From Planctomycetota bacterium (GTDB lineage Bacteria > Planctomycetota > Phycisphaerae > Sedimentisphaerales > Anaerohalosphaeraceae), in NCBI GenBank assembly GCA_029552545.1, contig JAKPDO010000019.1, forward strand, positions 248,001-312,000: a DNA stretch of 64,000 nucleotides, given 5' to 3'. Shown here one piece after another: positions 8,303 to 17,668 of the stretch (the first letter of the stretch is position 1; each line of letters opens with the position of its first letter). A model generated the notes under the pieces. It saw only the letters and a list, made by a program, of their open reading frames with translations, had not been told where the DNA came from and searched no databases. The translations under genes were made by a program, and so were the position numbers.

Positions 8303-9085
8303 ATGCTGCGTGCTTTTTCAACGGCGGCCACGGGAATGGATGCTCAGCAGACGATGGTGGACATTATTGCTCATAACCTGGCCAACGTCAATACGAACGG
8401 ATTCAAGCGGTCGTGTGTCAATTTTCAGGATTTGCTGTATCTGAAGATGCGGCAGGCCGACCGGGAAGTGACTTCCGGTGTGACCGCCCCGAGCGGTCTG
8501 GAGGTCGGCAGCGGCGTCAAGATTGCCTCCACCAGCCGTGTTTTTACCCCCGGTTCGCTGGAGAATACGGGCAATGAGCTGGATATGGCGATTCAGGGAG
8601 AGGGATTTTTCCAGGTGACGCTGCCGAACGGAGAGCTGCGGTACACGCGGGACGGGGCCTTTCAGAAGGATGCCAACGGCTATCTGGTGACGGCCAACGG
8701 GTATCAGCTCAGTCCGGGCATTACCATTCCGGCGGATGCAATGGCGGTGGATATCGGCACGGACGGAACGGTGACCGTGCAGACGCCCTCCGGGGTGCAG
8801 GTGGTCGGGATGATTGAATTGTACCGGTTTCCGAACCCCGCCGGCCTGAGTGCGGAAGGAGACAACCTGTACCGGGAAACGGAGGCCAGCGGAGCGGCGG
8901 TAGCCGGTCAGGCCGGTCAGAACGGCTATGGAACAATTCTTTCGATGTATCTGGAAAAATCAAACGTGGAAATGGTGCAGGAGCTGGTGAATCTGATTAC
9001 GGCACAGCGCGGGTATGAGATTAACTCCCGATGCATTCGCACGGGGGATAATATGCTTCAGCAGTTGAGTCAGTTGATACGGTAG
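8303..9085 (+). CDS. flgG: Flagellar distal rod protein FlgG
   Basis: The 260-residue length is exactly that typical for FlgG. The sequence is canonical: TAATGMDAQQTMVDIIAHNLANVNTNGFK at the N-terminus, NELDMAIQGEGFFQVTLPNGELRYTRDG in the middle and SNVEMVQELVNLITAQRGYEINSR at the C-terminus. AAAGGAG precedes the start by about 8 bases. It follows flgF by 12 bases. It forms the distal rod within the P- and L-rings encoded just downstream. Confidence 0.97.
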   Translation: MLRAFSTAATGMDAQQTMVDIIAHNLANVNTNGFKRSCVNFQDLLYLKMRQADREVTSGVTAPSGLEVGSGVKIASTSRVFTPGSLENTGNELDMAIQGEGFFQVTLPNGELRYTRDGAFQKDANGYLVTANGYQLSPGITIPADAMAVDIGTDGTVTVQTPSGVQVVGMIELYRFPNPAGLSAEGDNLYRETEASGAAVAGQAGQNGYGTILSMYLEKSNVEMVQELVNLITAQRGYEINSRCIRTGDNMLQQLSQLIR

Positions 9086-9102
9086 TCAAAACGGGTGAAT
9101 GA

Positions 9103-10074
9103 ATGAAGCTTTGGATGCTTTTCAACGGGATGTTGCTGTGGACGGCGGTTTCTCAGGATGCCGGTTTGGAGATTTATCTGCCTCGAACCGCCCAGGTTGA
9201 AACAGAGGTGATTGAATTGGGGCAAATCGGTCTGCTGCAGGGTTCACAGGACCTGGCGGCTGCTGTTCGAGGGATTTCGCTGGGACGTTTTTCGATGCCG
9301 GGTCAGCAGATTACACTGGACCAGCAGACCATTCGCAGCTGTCTGGCGGCAGGCGGGATTTCTCCGGAGAAGGTTCGCCTGATGGGGGCGGAACGGGTTG
9401 TGGTGAGCCGAAAGGGTCAGGAACTGAGCGGTGCCTCACTGTTGGAAACAGCCCGGGCGTATCTTCAGTCGCAGCTGGCCGGACAGGATGCCGTGATTGG
9501 GGAAGCAGCGACGGTGCCGTCCGGCCGTGTGTTGGAGGCCGGCAAATCCTGCGAGGTGGTGCCGCTCTTGGGAAGCGATCGGACGCCGGGGCGGCGGACC
9601 GTGATTTTGTCTTTTCGCGAAAATGGGCAGGAAATCAGCCGTGTTCTGATTCCATTTGAGGTTCGCTTTCGCAGCCGTCAGGTCATTGCCGCGTCGGATA
9701 TTGCGGTCGGACAAGTGATTTCTTCGCAGGCGGTTCGTTTGGAAACGGCGGAGACCCCGGAGCCGCAGACAGTGGAATTGGCCGAGGTGGTTGGGATGAC
9801 GGCCCGACGGGCCATTTCAGCCGGAACAGTGATTCGTCCCCAGTGGCTTCAGAAGCCCGCACCGCCGCTTCTTGTTCAGCGCCGCCAAAAGGTTGTGCTG
9901 AAAATTGATACGGGTCTGATGCAGATTACCGCCGCCGGCGAGGCCCTCGATGAAGGCGCGGAAGGCCAGATAATCCGGGTCAAGCGCGGACAGCGTCCGG
10001 ATGAACGGATTGTGCTGGGCCGCGTAATGGCAGACGGCACGGTTCAGCCTTTATGGGAAAAGGAGAACAAATGA
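9103..10074 (+). CDS. flgA: Flagellar P-ring assembly chaperone FlgA
   Basis: The 323-residue protein has a signal-like N-terminus (MKLWMLFNGMLLWTAVS). The C-terminal half contains the SAF/FlgA region: SRQVIAASDIAVGQVISSQAVRLE, then VGMTARRAISAGTVIRP, and the family ending GQIIRVKRGQRPDERIVLGRVMADGTV. FlgA is the periplasmic chaperone for FlgI, which lies two genes downstream. It is translationally coupled to flgH (ATGA overlap). The N-terminal 120 residues are less conserved. Confidence 0.92.
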   Translation: MKLWMLFNGMLLWTAVSQDAGLEIYLPRTAQVETEVIELGQIGLLQGSQDLAAAVRGISLGRFSMPGQQITLDQQTIRSCLAAGGISPEKVRLMGAERVVVSRKGQELSGASLLETARAYLQSQLAGQDAVIGEAATVPSGRVLEAGKSCEVVPLLGSDRTPGRRTVILSFRENGQEISRVLIPFEVRFRSRQVIAASDIAVGQVISSQAVRLETAETPEPQTVELAEVVGMTARRAISAGTVIRPQWLQKPAPPLLVQRRQKVVLKIDTGLMQITAAGEALDEGAEGQIIRVKRGQRPDERIVLGRVMADGTVQPLWEKENK

Positions 10075-10703
10075 AGAGAGACTGGTTTGAAAATGCCCGG
10101 CACTGCGGATTCGTCCTGATGGTGCTGCTCTTGTCTTCCGGCTCGCTTCAGGCAGGTTCGATTTGGGCAAAACGGACGGCTGCCGCCAAGCCGATGTACG
10201 CGGATGACAAGGCCAATCAGATTGGAGATGTCCTGACGATTATTATCAGCGAAATTCACAAGGTGGACAACAAGGTCAAGCAGGATTTGAGCCGTACCAG
10301 CGATCGGAATTTTGAAGTGGGCGGAGATGATATCTCAATCGGACATGTGCTTCCGAGCGTCAGCAAGGTCAAGGTGGATGTCGATTCGAGCAAAAGTCTG
10401 AGCGGAAAATCCGACTATAAAGACGAGCGGAAAATAGAAGACCGAATTACGGTCGTCGTGATGGATATCCACCCGAACGGCAATCTGGTGGTGATGGGCA
10501 CACGGACGCGGGAATTAAACGGCGATACCCAGACGATTCAGGTGAGCGGAATCGTTCGTCCGCGGGATATCAGTTTTGACAATACAATTCGCAGCGAGCA
10601 GGTGGCGAATTTCCAGATGATTGCCGTCAATGATGGGGTCACGAAGGATTTTACCAAGCCCGGCTGGCTGGGGAAATTTCTCGATAAAATCTGGCCGTTC
10701 TGA
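10071..10703 (+). CDS. flgH: Flagellar L-ring protein FlgH without a visible lipobox
   Basis: The start at 10071 is preferred because AAGGAG lies about 6 bases upstream and the ATG overlaps the flgA stop; the track ORF begins six codons earlier. FlgH motifs are present: DKANQIGDVLTIIISE near 50 and the C-terminal NGNLVVMGTRTRELNGDTQTIQVSGIVRPRDI with NTIRSEQVANFQM. FlgH is normally a lipoprotein, but the signal sequence here ends LLLSSGSLQAGS, which offers a signal peptidase I site and no cysteine at the lipobox position. The protein should form the outer-membrane ring around the rod. Confidence 0.95.
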   Translation: MKRDWFENARHCGFVLMVLLLSSGSLQAGSIWAKRTAAAKPMYADDKANQIGDVLTIIISEIHKVDNKVKQDLSRTSDRNFEVGGDDISIGHVLPSVSKVKVDVDSSKSLSGKSDYKDERKIEDRITVVVMDIHPNGNLVVMGTRTRELNGDTQTIQVSGIVRPRDISFDNTIRSEQVANFQMIAVNDGVTKDFTKPGWLGKFLDKIWPF

Positions 10704-10714
10704 GGATAATGAAG

Positions 10715-11845
10715 ATGAAGACCGTCAGCAGAATACAGAAATCGGCCGCTGCCCTCCTTTGCCTGGCAGGATGGACGACCGTCGGTTTTGCGGCCCGCGT
10801 CGCTGACATTGTGCAGGTGCACGGGATTCGGGGAAACCCGCTGTTCGGAACGGGGCTGGTTGTGGGTCTGAACGGAACCGGTGACGGGTCGCTGCCCAGT
10901 GCTCAGATGCTTACCAGTCTTCTGCAGCGGGAAGGGCAGGTGAGTTTATCTCCGGAGATGCTTCGGTCAGAGAACATTGCCCTTGTGATGGTTACGGCGG
11001 AACTGGGACCCTGGGACCGGGAAGGGTCTCTCATTGATATTAACATCTCCGCTCTGGGGGCCGCCAAGAGTCTGCAGGGCGGAACACTGCTGGCGACGGA
11101 ACTGAAAGGGCTGGACGGTGAAGTCTATGCCGTAGCGCGGGTGGCGTCGGTCTCGACCAGTTCGTGGACCGTGGAAGGCAAGACCGGCAGCAAGGTCGCC
11201 AAAAATCATCCTACAGTCGGGCGGATTCCGAACGGTGCCTATGTGGAGCGGGCGGAGACATCCCGATTTGTTCAATTGATCGGCAATCAGCGGTATATCA
11301 CGCTGTCGCTGCGGCATCATAACTTTACGACGGCGGAGCGGATTCGGGCGGCGATTGACCGGCTGTATCCGGAGTCTGCTTTTGCGGAGGACCCGGGAAC
11401 GATACGGGTGCGGATCCCGGACGCGGTGGCGGATGCTGATGTCCTGAAATTTGTAGATTCGCTGCTGCAGTTGGAAGTGGAGGTGGATTTGCCGGGGATT
11501 GTGGTGATTAATGAACGGACGGGAACGATTGTGGTCGGCGGGACGGTGAGTATTTCAGAGACAGCCGTTGCGCAGGGCGACCTGGTGGTCAAAATTAAGG
11601 AGCAGCAGTATGTATCCCAGCCGACGACGCCGTTTACGGAGTCGGCTACGACTGCCGTCATTGACGACACCTCACTCTCGGTAGAAGAACGGCAGGGGCA
11701 TCTCATTTCGGTTCCCCGAACGGTGACAGTGGAGGAGCTGGCTCGGGCTTTGAATGCCATCGGGGCTTCGCCGCGGGATTTGATATCCATCTTTGACGCC
11801 TTAAACCGAGCCGGAGCTCTGCAGGCCAGACTGGAGATGATGTAA
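10715..11845 (+). CDS. flgI: Flagellar P-ring protein FlgI
   Basis: FlgI forms the periplasmic P-ring around the distal rod. The start at 10715 is chosen over 10709 because GAGGA lies 8 bases before it but only 2 before the upstream ATG. The signal peptide is KSAAALLCLAGWTTVGFAARVAD. Family motifs follow: VQVHGIRGNPLFGTGLVVGLNGTGD, a central VVINERTGTIVVGGTVSI and the C-terminal TVEELARALNAIGASPRDLISIFDALNRAGALQA. The 376-residue length is normal. It overlaps the next start by one base (TAATG). Confidence 0.97.
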   Translation: MKTVSRIQKSAAALLCLAGWTTVGFAARVADIVQVHGIRGNPLFGTGLVVGLNGTGDGSLPSAQMLTSLLQREGQVSLSPEMLRSENIALVMVTAELGPWDREGSLIDINISALGAAKSLQGGTLLATELKGLDGEVYAVARVASVSTSSWTVEGKTGSKVAKNHPTVGRIPNGAYVERAETSRFVQLIGNQRYITLSLRHHNFTTAERIRAAIDRLYPESAFAEDPGTIRVRIPDAVADADVLKFVDSLLQLEVEVDLPGIVVINERTGTIVVGGTVSISETAVAQGDLVVKIKEQQYVSQPTTPFTESATTAVIDDTSLSVEERQGHLISVPRTVTVEELARALNAIGASPRDLISIFDALNRAGALQARLEMM

Positions 11846-12240
11846 TGCCGATGGAACTTCCTTCTGATTTTCTGATTCCCTCTGTATCTTCGCCCTCTTT
11901 GACGGCTGCAGAACGTCTGGGGGCACGGCAGAAGTCGGCCGGTCGAACCAAAGAGCTGGAGGAAACGGCCAAACAGTTTGAGGGGATACTCCTCCAGCAG
12001 GTTTTTAAACAGATGAAGGAGGCCACGGAATCCCTGGAAGTCAATGACGAAGAGGAAGGGGAGGAGACCGGATTCGGTGAACAAATTCAAAGTATGTTCT
12101 GGATGTTTCTGGGAGAGCAGGTTTCGCGGGAAGGCGGAGTAGGGCTGTGGAAAGAAATGGTTCAGCAATGGATGAAAGAAGAATCTTTCAGGGATGCGGC
12201 CGACTCGGCAGGTCCGGCCGGATTGGATGAGCGATTATGA
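11845..12240 (+). CDS. flgJ: Rod-binding protein, FlgJ N-terminal domain only
   Basis: This 131-residue protein matches the rod-binding half of FlgJ: ELEETAKQFEGILLQQVFKQMKEA followed by GFGEQIQSMFWMFLGEQVSREGGVGLWKEMVQQW. The C-terminal muramidase domain of gammaproteobacterial FlgJ is absent, which is common outside that group; a separate peptidoglycan hydrolase would then be required. It is coupled to flgI by a one-base overlap and to the next gene by ATGA. Confidence 0.88.
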   Translation: MPMELPSDFLIPSVSSPSLTAAERLGARQKSAGRTKELEETAKQFEGILLQQVFKQMKEATESLEVNDEEEGEETGFGEQIQSMFWMFLGEQVSREGGVGLWKEMVQQWMKEESFRDAADSAGPAGLDERL

Positions 12241-12746
12241 AGCCGATCAGCCGACAGCAGGTTGATGAACTTCTGGTGTATCTGGACTGCCAGGCATTGG
12301 CACTGGAGCGAGTCTTGACCTTTCTGGATGAGTTTCGGCGGGCTCTGATTCGGCGGGACACCGGGGCCCTCGAGCGGATGCGGGAGCAGTTGGAAGAGGA
12401 AGGACGGATTGGTTCTGAAATGGAAGCCCGCCGTCGGCATTTGATGGAACAGTTCGCCGCAGCGATGGGCTGCCGGGTTGAACGGGTGTGTCTGTCGGAG
12501 ATTTGCCGGCGATGTGAGCCCATGCAGCAGGTGCCGCTGCGGGAGCGGCAGGAACGCCTGAAGGCACTGACGGCTCGTCTTCGTCAGCAGCATCTGGCGA
12601 CGGAGCTGCTGGTTCGTGAATGTGCGCGGCTGAATCGTCGGCTGCTGGAAGTTCTTACGGGGCAGCCGGGCGGGAGCTGCCTGTACGATGCGCACGGACG
12701 TTCCGGGGGGATGAACTCATCCGGGCTGGTCAGTGTGAAAGGATAG
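12237..12746 (+). CDS. flgN: FlgN-family export chaperone for hook-filament junction proteins
   Basis: The 169-residue, almost entirely alpha-helical protein has the FlgN layout: long N-terminal helices (LDCQALALERVLTFLDEFRRALIRRD, then LERMREQLEEEGRI) and a C-terminal helix ending in LLEVLTG, followed by a YDAHGR motif typical of FlgN. It lies directly upstream of flgK and flgL, the substrates of FlgN. Family-level similarity is moderate, so the name rests on motif plus position. Confidence 0.75.
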   Translation: MKPISRQQVDELLVYLDCQALALERVLTFLDEFRRALIRRDTGALERMREQLEEEGRIGSEMEARRRHLMEQFAAAMGCRVERVCLSEICRRCEPMQQVPLRERQERLKALTARLRQQHLATELLVRECARLNRRLLEVLTGQPGGSCLYDAHGRSGGMNSSGLVSVKG

Positions 12747-12774
12747 AGAAAGACAGCGGGAAGGAACGCAGACG

Positions 12775-14802
12775 ATGGCCGGTTATGATATAGGGATGAG
12801 CGGAATCAGCGCGGCGCAAAAGGCGCTGAATGTCATCGGCAACAATCTGGCGAACGCCGCCACGCCGGGCTATCACCGCCAGCAGGTGGATTTGCGGCCA
12901 GCCCGGGATTCCTATATGAACGGTGTGATGACCGGTCAGGGGGTGGATTTTGCCGGTATCCGGCGGAAAATGGATGAATTTCTGGAGGCGCAGCTGCTTC
13001 AGTACAACTCCTCTTTGTCTTCTCTGTCCCGCAAACTGGATGGTCTGAGGGTGGTCGAAAGTGCGATGGGAGAACTGTCGCTGAGCAGCATCAGTGAAAG
13101 TTTGGATAATTTTTATGCCTCTCTTTATAATCTGTCTCTTCGGCCTCAGGATGTCAACTATCAGACTTCCGTGCTGGCATCGGCGGAAACCCTGACCAGT
13201 CAGTTCCGAAACCTCGCCTCTATTGTCAACAGTCTTCAGGATTCTCTTTATACAGAGGGGCAGGAGGTCGTCTCGAAAATCAATCAGCTGGCCGTGCAGA
13301 TTGCTCAGATGAATCAGGAGATTTTTTCTCTTCAGGTTCAAGGGCAGGAGTGCGGGAACCTGATGGACCAGCGGGACCTGCTGATTGGACAGATGGGAGA
13401 ATATGTGACGGTTCGAACCACCACACGTGATTATGGGGTGGTGGATGTGGCGGTGGCGGACACTCCGATCGTCATCGGTTCGAATGTCTGCGCGATTCGG
13501 CTTGGTTTGGTGGAGGAGGGGGGACAGACCCTGCTGGGAATTGCAGCAGCGGGCACGGAGCGGTACGAGACCGTTCTGCAATCGGGGACCTTGGGAGCCA
13601 TTTTCGAGCTGCGGAATGAAACGCTGGCGGATTTTATGGGGAAACTGGATACGCTGGCGGTGACGCTGATTTCGGAAATCAACCGCCTGCATGTACAGGG
13701 CATCGGTTCCAGCGGCTCATTTACGAGTCTGACGGGCTGGACGATGACGGAAAGCAGTGTCGCGGAATTTGTGCCGCCGGTGACATCGGGGACAATTTAT
13801 GTTCGGGTGATTGATCCGGACGGCGTTTCAACGCGCTATACAGTTACGGTGGACGAGACCAGCACACTGGAAAGTGTGGCGGCGGAGCTGGCGTCGATTC
13901 CGGGACTGGATGAGGCAACGGGTTTGTATGCAGGGCGTCTTCAAATTGTGGCCAACACCGGCTATAAATTTGATTTTCTCCCGGGGGTTTTGACGTCGCC
14001 GACATCCACAGTTCCTCCTGTTTTGGCGGGCGCCGGCCCGGGTGACGACCAGAAACCGCCGACCATTGCCATTTCCGGCCAATATACCGGTACCGTCAAT
14101 CAGACGTACACCTGTACCGTTCACACCAATCCGCCCGGCCAGACGCTGGCGATTGGAAACGGAACAATGTCGCTGGAAGTTCGGGACGGCTCAGGCAGTG
14201 TCGTAGCGACGGTTCAGCTGGGGCAGGAATATGTTCCCGGGACGGCCATTCCGCTGGAGCAGGGAATTTCCATTACGCTGGGAACAAACGGGTCCAGCCC
14301 GGGGTATTTAAACGACGGTGACGTCATTACCATTGAAGCCCTGGCCAATTCGGATACATCGGGTTTTCTGGCGGCCGTGGGCATCAACTGTTTCTTCAGC
14401 GGGCGGGACGCTTCGTCCATTGATGTGGCGGATGACATTCGTTCTGACGCCTCTCGCATTGCTGTTTCGACCGGTGTAGAAGGTACGGACAACCGGAACT
14501 GTCTGGCCATGGCAGGTCTGGGAGACCAAACCCTGACGGCACTGAACGGAATGACAACCAAGGAATATTATCGGCAGCTGGCGGTGGATGTCGGACAGAA
14601 GATTTCCGTTCTGGATATGCAGCAAAGCAATACACAGGAAATTCTGCGAAGTCTGGAGGAGCAGCGCGACAATATCAGCAGCGTGGATGTCAATGAACAG
14701 GCCGGGTTGATGGTGATCTATGAACGGATGTTTCAGGCCATGGCCAAATATCTGAATTCCGTGAACGATTCCATTGACACGATTATGACTATTTTGTCCT
14801 GA
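12775..14802 (+). CDS. flgK: Flagellar hook-associated protein 1 FlgK
   Basis: The 675-residue protein opens with MSGISAAQKALNVIGNNLANAATPGYHRQQVDLRP and continues with QGVDFAGIRRKMDEFLEAQLLQYNSS, the FlgK pattern. It closes with QAGLMVIYERMFQAMAKYLNSVNDSIDTIM. The central 300-560 region carries inserted beta domains, so it is longer than the roughly 550-residue enterobacterial form. It is 28 bases after the flgN-like gene and 66 bases before flgL, and would form the first hook-filament junction zone. Confidence 0.96.
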   Translation: MAGYDIGMSGISAAQKALNVIGNNLANAATPGYHRQQVDLRPARDSYMNGVMTGQGVDFAGIRRKMDEFLEAQLLQYNSSLSSLSRKLDGLRVVESAMGELSLSSISESLDNFYASLYNLSLRPQDVNYQTSVLASAETLTSQFRNLASIVNSLQDSLYTEGQEVVSKINQLAVQIAQMNQEIFSLQVQGQECGNLMDQRDLLIGQMGEYVTVRTTTRDYGVVDVAVADTPIVIGSNVCAIRLGLVEEGGQTLLGIAAAGTERYETVLQSGTLGAIFELRNETLADFMGKLDTLAVTLISEINRLHVQGIGSSGSFTSLTGWTMTESSVAEFVPPVTSGTIYVRVIDPDGVSTRYTVTVDETSTLESVAAELASIPGLDEATGLYAGRLQIVANTGYKFDFLPGVLTSPTSTVPPVLAGAGPGDDQKPPTIAISGQYTGTVNQTYTCTVHTNPPGQTLAIGNGTMSLEVRDGSGSVVATVQLGQEYVPGTAIPLEQGISITLGTNGSSPGYLNDGDVITIEALANSDTSGFLAAVGINCFFSGRDASSIDVADDIRSDASRIAVSTGVEGTDNRNCLAMAGLGDQTLTALNGMTTKEYYRQLAVDVGQKISVLDMQQSNTQEILRSLEEQRDNISSVDVNEQAGLMVIYERMFQAMAKYLNSVNDSIDTIMTILS

Positions 14803-14868
14803 AAACGCCTTCGGTTCAGAGGTGCGATTCGAAGCGAATTTTATGAAGGAATCAAGCGAGGATAAGCG

Positions 14869-16056
14869 ATGAGTTATTCCTTGGAATCTATATTTAAGGC
14901 CACCTACTGGGCTATCAGTCGCCACTCGGGGGCCCTGAGTGTTCTTCAGCAGAAGGCGGCCACGGGACAGGATCTTAACCGGGTTTCGGATGATCCGAGC
15001 CGCGGAAACCAGATCCTTGGTTTTCAGACGGATAAGCGAGAAAAAGAGGTTTATTTAAAAACGATGGAGGAGGCTATCAGCATTTTGGATCTGAGTTCAT
15101 CTGTTGTTCAGAGCATTATGAATGAATTGGCGAATGCCCGGGCTTCGATGGCATCTACGATGTCCGGCACAACGAGCACGCAGGTGCGGCGTACGTTGGC
15201 GACAGAACTGAATAATGCGCTGGAACAGATTGTTTCGTTTGCCAATTCGGAGCGGCTCGGTCAGTATTTGTTTGCCGGAGCCAAGTCGGAACAGGCGCCC
15301 TATCAGGTGGAGCGGGACGGCAATGGGCAGATTGTCCGCGTGACCTATCAGGGCAGTCAGCAGGAGCAGAATGTCGAGATTATTGAGGGGATGGAGATTT
15401 CGGCTCTTTTGGTTGGGGATCGGCTGTTTCGGGATGATACCCGCCAGACTCCGATTTTTTACGGGTCAACCGGTGCCGCCGCCGGTACGGGCACCTCGAG
15501 TGTCCGGGGAGACGTTTATTTGACTGTGGCCGGCAGTCCGGGCAATTACCAATTGTCGATTGACGGTGGAGCCAGCTGGGTGACGGTGGACGGGACGGAA
15601 ACCAATGCGGCCGTCGTCCATTCGGAGACAGGGGAAGTCCTTTATGTGGATGCCACCGGAATTAAGCAGACCGGCACGGAGCCGATTCGTGTTCCCGGAA
15701 CGTATGATATTTTTAATATTTTGATTTATGCCAGAGATTTGCTGAACAATACGCAGACTCTGGATGACAAAACGCTGGACAGTCTGATGGGCGCAACTCT
15801 GGCATCGATGCAGGAGGTTGAACAGAAACTGGTGCGGTCGTTTCCGATTATCGGAGGACGCATTGAAACGCTCAGCAATCTGAAAGACAGTATGGAGGAT
15901 ATGAAAGTCAATTCAGAAGACGAGGTCAGCCGTCTGCTGGATGCGGATATCACGCAATTGTCTATTGATTTGGCACGCCATCAGCTGCTTTATGAGATGT
16001 CGCTGACGGCGGCGTCAAAGATTTTTTCAACCTCCCTGCTGGATTTCCTTCAATAA
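14869..16056 (+). CDS. flgL: Flagellar hook-associated protein 3 FlgL
   Basis: The 395-residue flagellin-like protein has an N-terminal coiled region (LSVLQQKAATGQDLNRVSDDPSRGNQI, with the conserved SDDP) and a C-terminal coiled region (DADITQLSIDLARHQLLYEMSLTAASKIFSTSLLDFL). The middle, about 190-280, holds a variable domain. AGCGAGGATAAGCG lies before the ATG. It follows flgK and is immediately followed (12 bases) by a TPR-glycosyltransferase gene, linking the junction proteins to the glycosylation block. Confidence 0.93.
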   Translation: MSYSLESIFKATYWAISRHSGALSVLQQKAATGQDLNRVSDDPSRGNQILGFQTDKREKEVYLKTMEEAISILDLSSSVVQSIMNELANARASMASTMSGTTSTQVRRTLATELNNALEQIVSFANSERLGQYLFAGAKSEQAPYQVERDGNGQIVRVTYQGSQQEQNVEIIEGMEISALLVGDRLFRDDTRQTPIFYGSTGAAAGTGTSSVRGDVYLTVAGSPGNYQLSIDGGASWVTVDGTETNAAVVHSETGEVLYVDATGIKQTGTEPIRVPGTYDIFNILIYARDLLNNTQTLDDKTLDSLMGATLASMQEVEQKLVRSFPIIGGRIETLSNLKDSMEDMKVNSEDEVSRLLDADITQLSIDLARHQLLYEMSLTAASKIFSTSLLDFLQ

Positions 16057-16068
16057 AAAGGGTTTGGG

Positions 16069-17514
16069 ATGACGGGAATGATTTCGCCGACACAGTTGTA
16101 TCAGCAGGCCGTTCGGTCAGCCGGAGAAGGCCGAATCGATTCGGCGCGGCGTCAGATTGAAGAGTTTTTGAAAGCCCGTCCGACCTACGGGCCCGGCTGG
16201 CATCTGGCGGGACGGCTGGCGATGCAGCAGGGAGACTTTCGGCAGGCCGTTCAGTGCTTTCAGCGATGCCTTTCTCTTCTGGATGGACCCAAGGAAACTC
16301 CGGCGGATTTGGCTTCGGTTTGGCTGAAGCTGAACCGTCCTGATGAGGCCGTCCGGCTTTTTCGGATGATGCGGAATGAGGGTTGCTGGAATGACTCGCT
16401 GGTGCTGGAAGCGGCCGGCTGTTTCCTTCGCCGACAGGAGCCAGCCTCCGCGATGGAGGCCTTTCAGATGGGGCGGGCGGTTTCGAAAACTCCTTCTGTT
16501 TATGATGAGCCGATTGAACAGCTGAAGGTTCATCGCCCTAAAATCGCTTTTTTCTGCGGGGCCGATGGAGATACGTTTTTGAAGCCGATTTTGTCCTACC
16601 TGCAGCAGCGCTACCCGATTCGTGTGTTCAGCGGCAGCCGCGCAGAGGAAATCCGCTCGCTGATGGACTGGAGCGATATTTCCTGGTTTGAGTGGGCGAG
16701 CAATCTGGCCCAGATCGGCACAAACCTTCCGAAGACCTGCCGCATTATCGTTCGGCTGCATCGGTATGAGGCCTATTTGCCCTGGCCGAAGCAGATTCAT
16801 TGGCCGAATGTGGATGTGCTCGTAACGGTAGGCAATTCTTATGTCCTCCGGGCCTTGGAACATTGGGTCCCTGACATTCGAAAACAGACGGCAATTATCC
16901 GGATTCCAAACGGGGTAGATGTGGATGCAATTCCCTTTGTTCGGCGGGAAAAAGGGAAAAACATTGCTTTTATTGCCAATCTTCGCTTGGTGAAAAATCC
17001 GATGTTTTTGCTCCAATGTATGTATGAATTGCACCAGATTGATCCGGAATATCATCTCCACATTGCCGGCAAGTTGGATGATTTGCTTTTGAAGCAGTAT
17101 CTGGAGCATCAAGTCCGGATTCTGGGGCTTGAGAAGGTCGTTCATGTTCACGGCTGGGTGGAAGATATAGATTCCTGGCTTGCAGATAAGCATTATTTAG
17201 TGTCTGCCAGTGTTATTGAAAGCCAGGGAATGGGGATACTCGAGGCAATGGCGTCAGGACTAAAGCCGGTCATTCATCATTTTCCGGGGGCCGATGAGAT
17301 TTATGACAGCCAATTTCTCTTCCGAACAGCGGAGGAGTTTTGCGGGCAGATGTTATCGGACGTATATGAACCGAATGCTTATCGGGAGTTTGTGGAGAGG
17401 CGATATCCTTTAATCCGTACTCTGCGGCTTGTAGATGAGCTTCTGGCTTCCTTTGAGAATCAGCCGTTCAAGGTAGCGGCGGAGCAGACGGGAGCTTCCG
17501 CTGTCTGCGTCTGA
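16069..17514 (+). CDS. TPR-GT4 glycosyltransferase, catalytic motif intact
   Basis: The 481-residue protein has an N-terminal TPR region (about 1-140) and a GT-B fold glycosyltransferase part (about 160-470). The C-terminal donor domain is GT4-like: NIAFIANLRLVKNPMFLLQCM, HVHGWVEDIDSWLADKHYLVSAS, and the EX7E motif as ESQGMGILEAM. It follows flgL by 12 bases, so it is probably cotranscribed with flgK-flgL, and begins a glycosylation block that reaches fliD. A role in modifying flagellin or other filament proteins is inferred from location. The gene at 17669 is a paralogue. Confidence 0.82.
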   Translation: MTGMISPTQLYQQAVRSAGEGRIDSARRQIEEFLKARPTYGPGWHLAGRLAMQQGDFRQAVQCFQRCLSLLDGPKETPADLASVWLKLNRPDEAVRLFRMMRNEGCWNDSLVLEAAGCFLRRQEPASAMEAFQMGRAVSKTPSVYDEPIEQLKVHRPKIAFFCGADGDTFLKPILSYLQQRYPIRVFSGSRAEEIRSLMDWSDISWFEWASNLAQIGTNLPKTCRIIVRLHRYEAYLPWPKQIHWPNVDVLVTVGNSYVLRALEHWVPDIRKQTAIIRIPNGVDVDAIPFVRREKGKNIAFIANLRLVKNPMFLLQCMYELHQIDPEYHLHIAGKLDDLLLKQYLEHQVRILGLEKVVHVHGWVEDIDSWLADKHYLVSASVIESQGMGILEAMASGLKPVIHHFPGADEIYDSQFLFRTAEEFCGQMLSDVYEPNAYREFVERRYPLIRTLRLVDELLASFENQPFKVAAEQTGASAVCV

Positions 17515-17600
17515 CGGGGAATGTTTGAACTTTTGACATTTCTTGAATTTACGCTGCATGATTTGGTCTTTTCTCTCTCAAAAATGCGATTTTGACTTTA

Positions 17601-17616
17601 AGGCATAGAATTTGCA
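17601..17616 (+). promoter_or_regulatory. Sigma-54 (-24/-12) promoter of the glycosyltransferase operon
   Basis: AGGCATAGAATTTGCA keeps GG and GC with the exact 10-base interval and the same GGCATAGA core as the flgD promoter. The predicted start is near 17627, about 42 bases before the gene at 17669. An inverted repeat TCAAAA-N6-TTTTGA (17578-17595) ends 5 bases upstream. Confidence 0.7.
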
Positions 17617-17668
17617 CAAGAAAAGGAGGAACATTGCGGACCCACAAATCAATTTAGGGAGTTGAACC

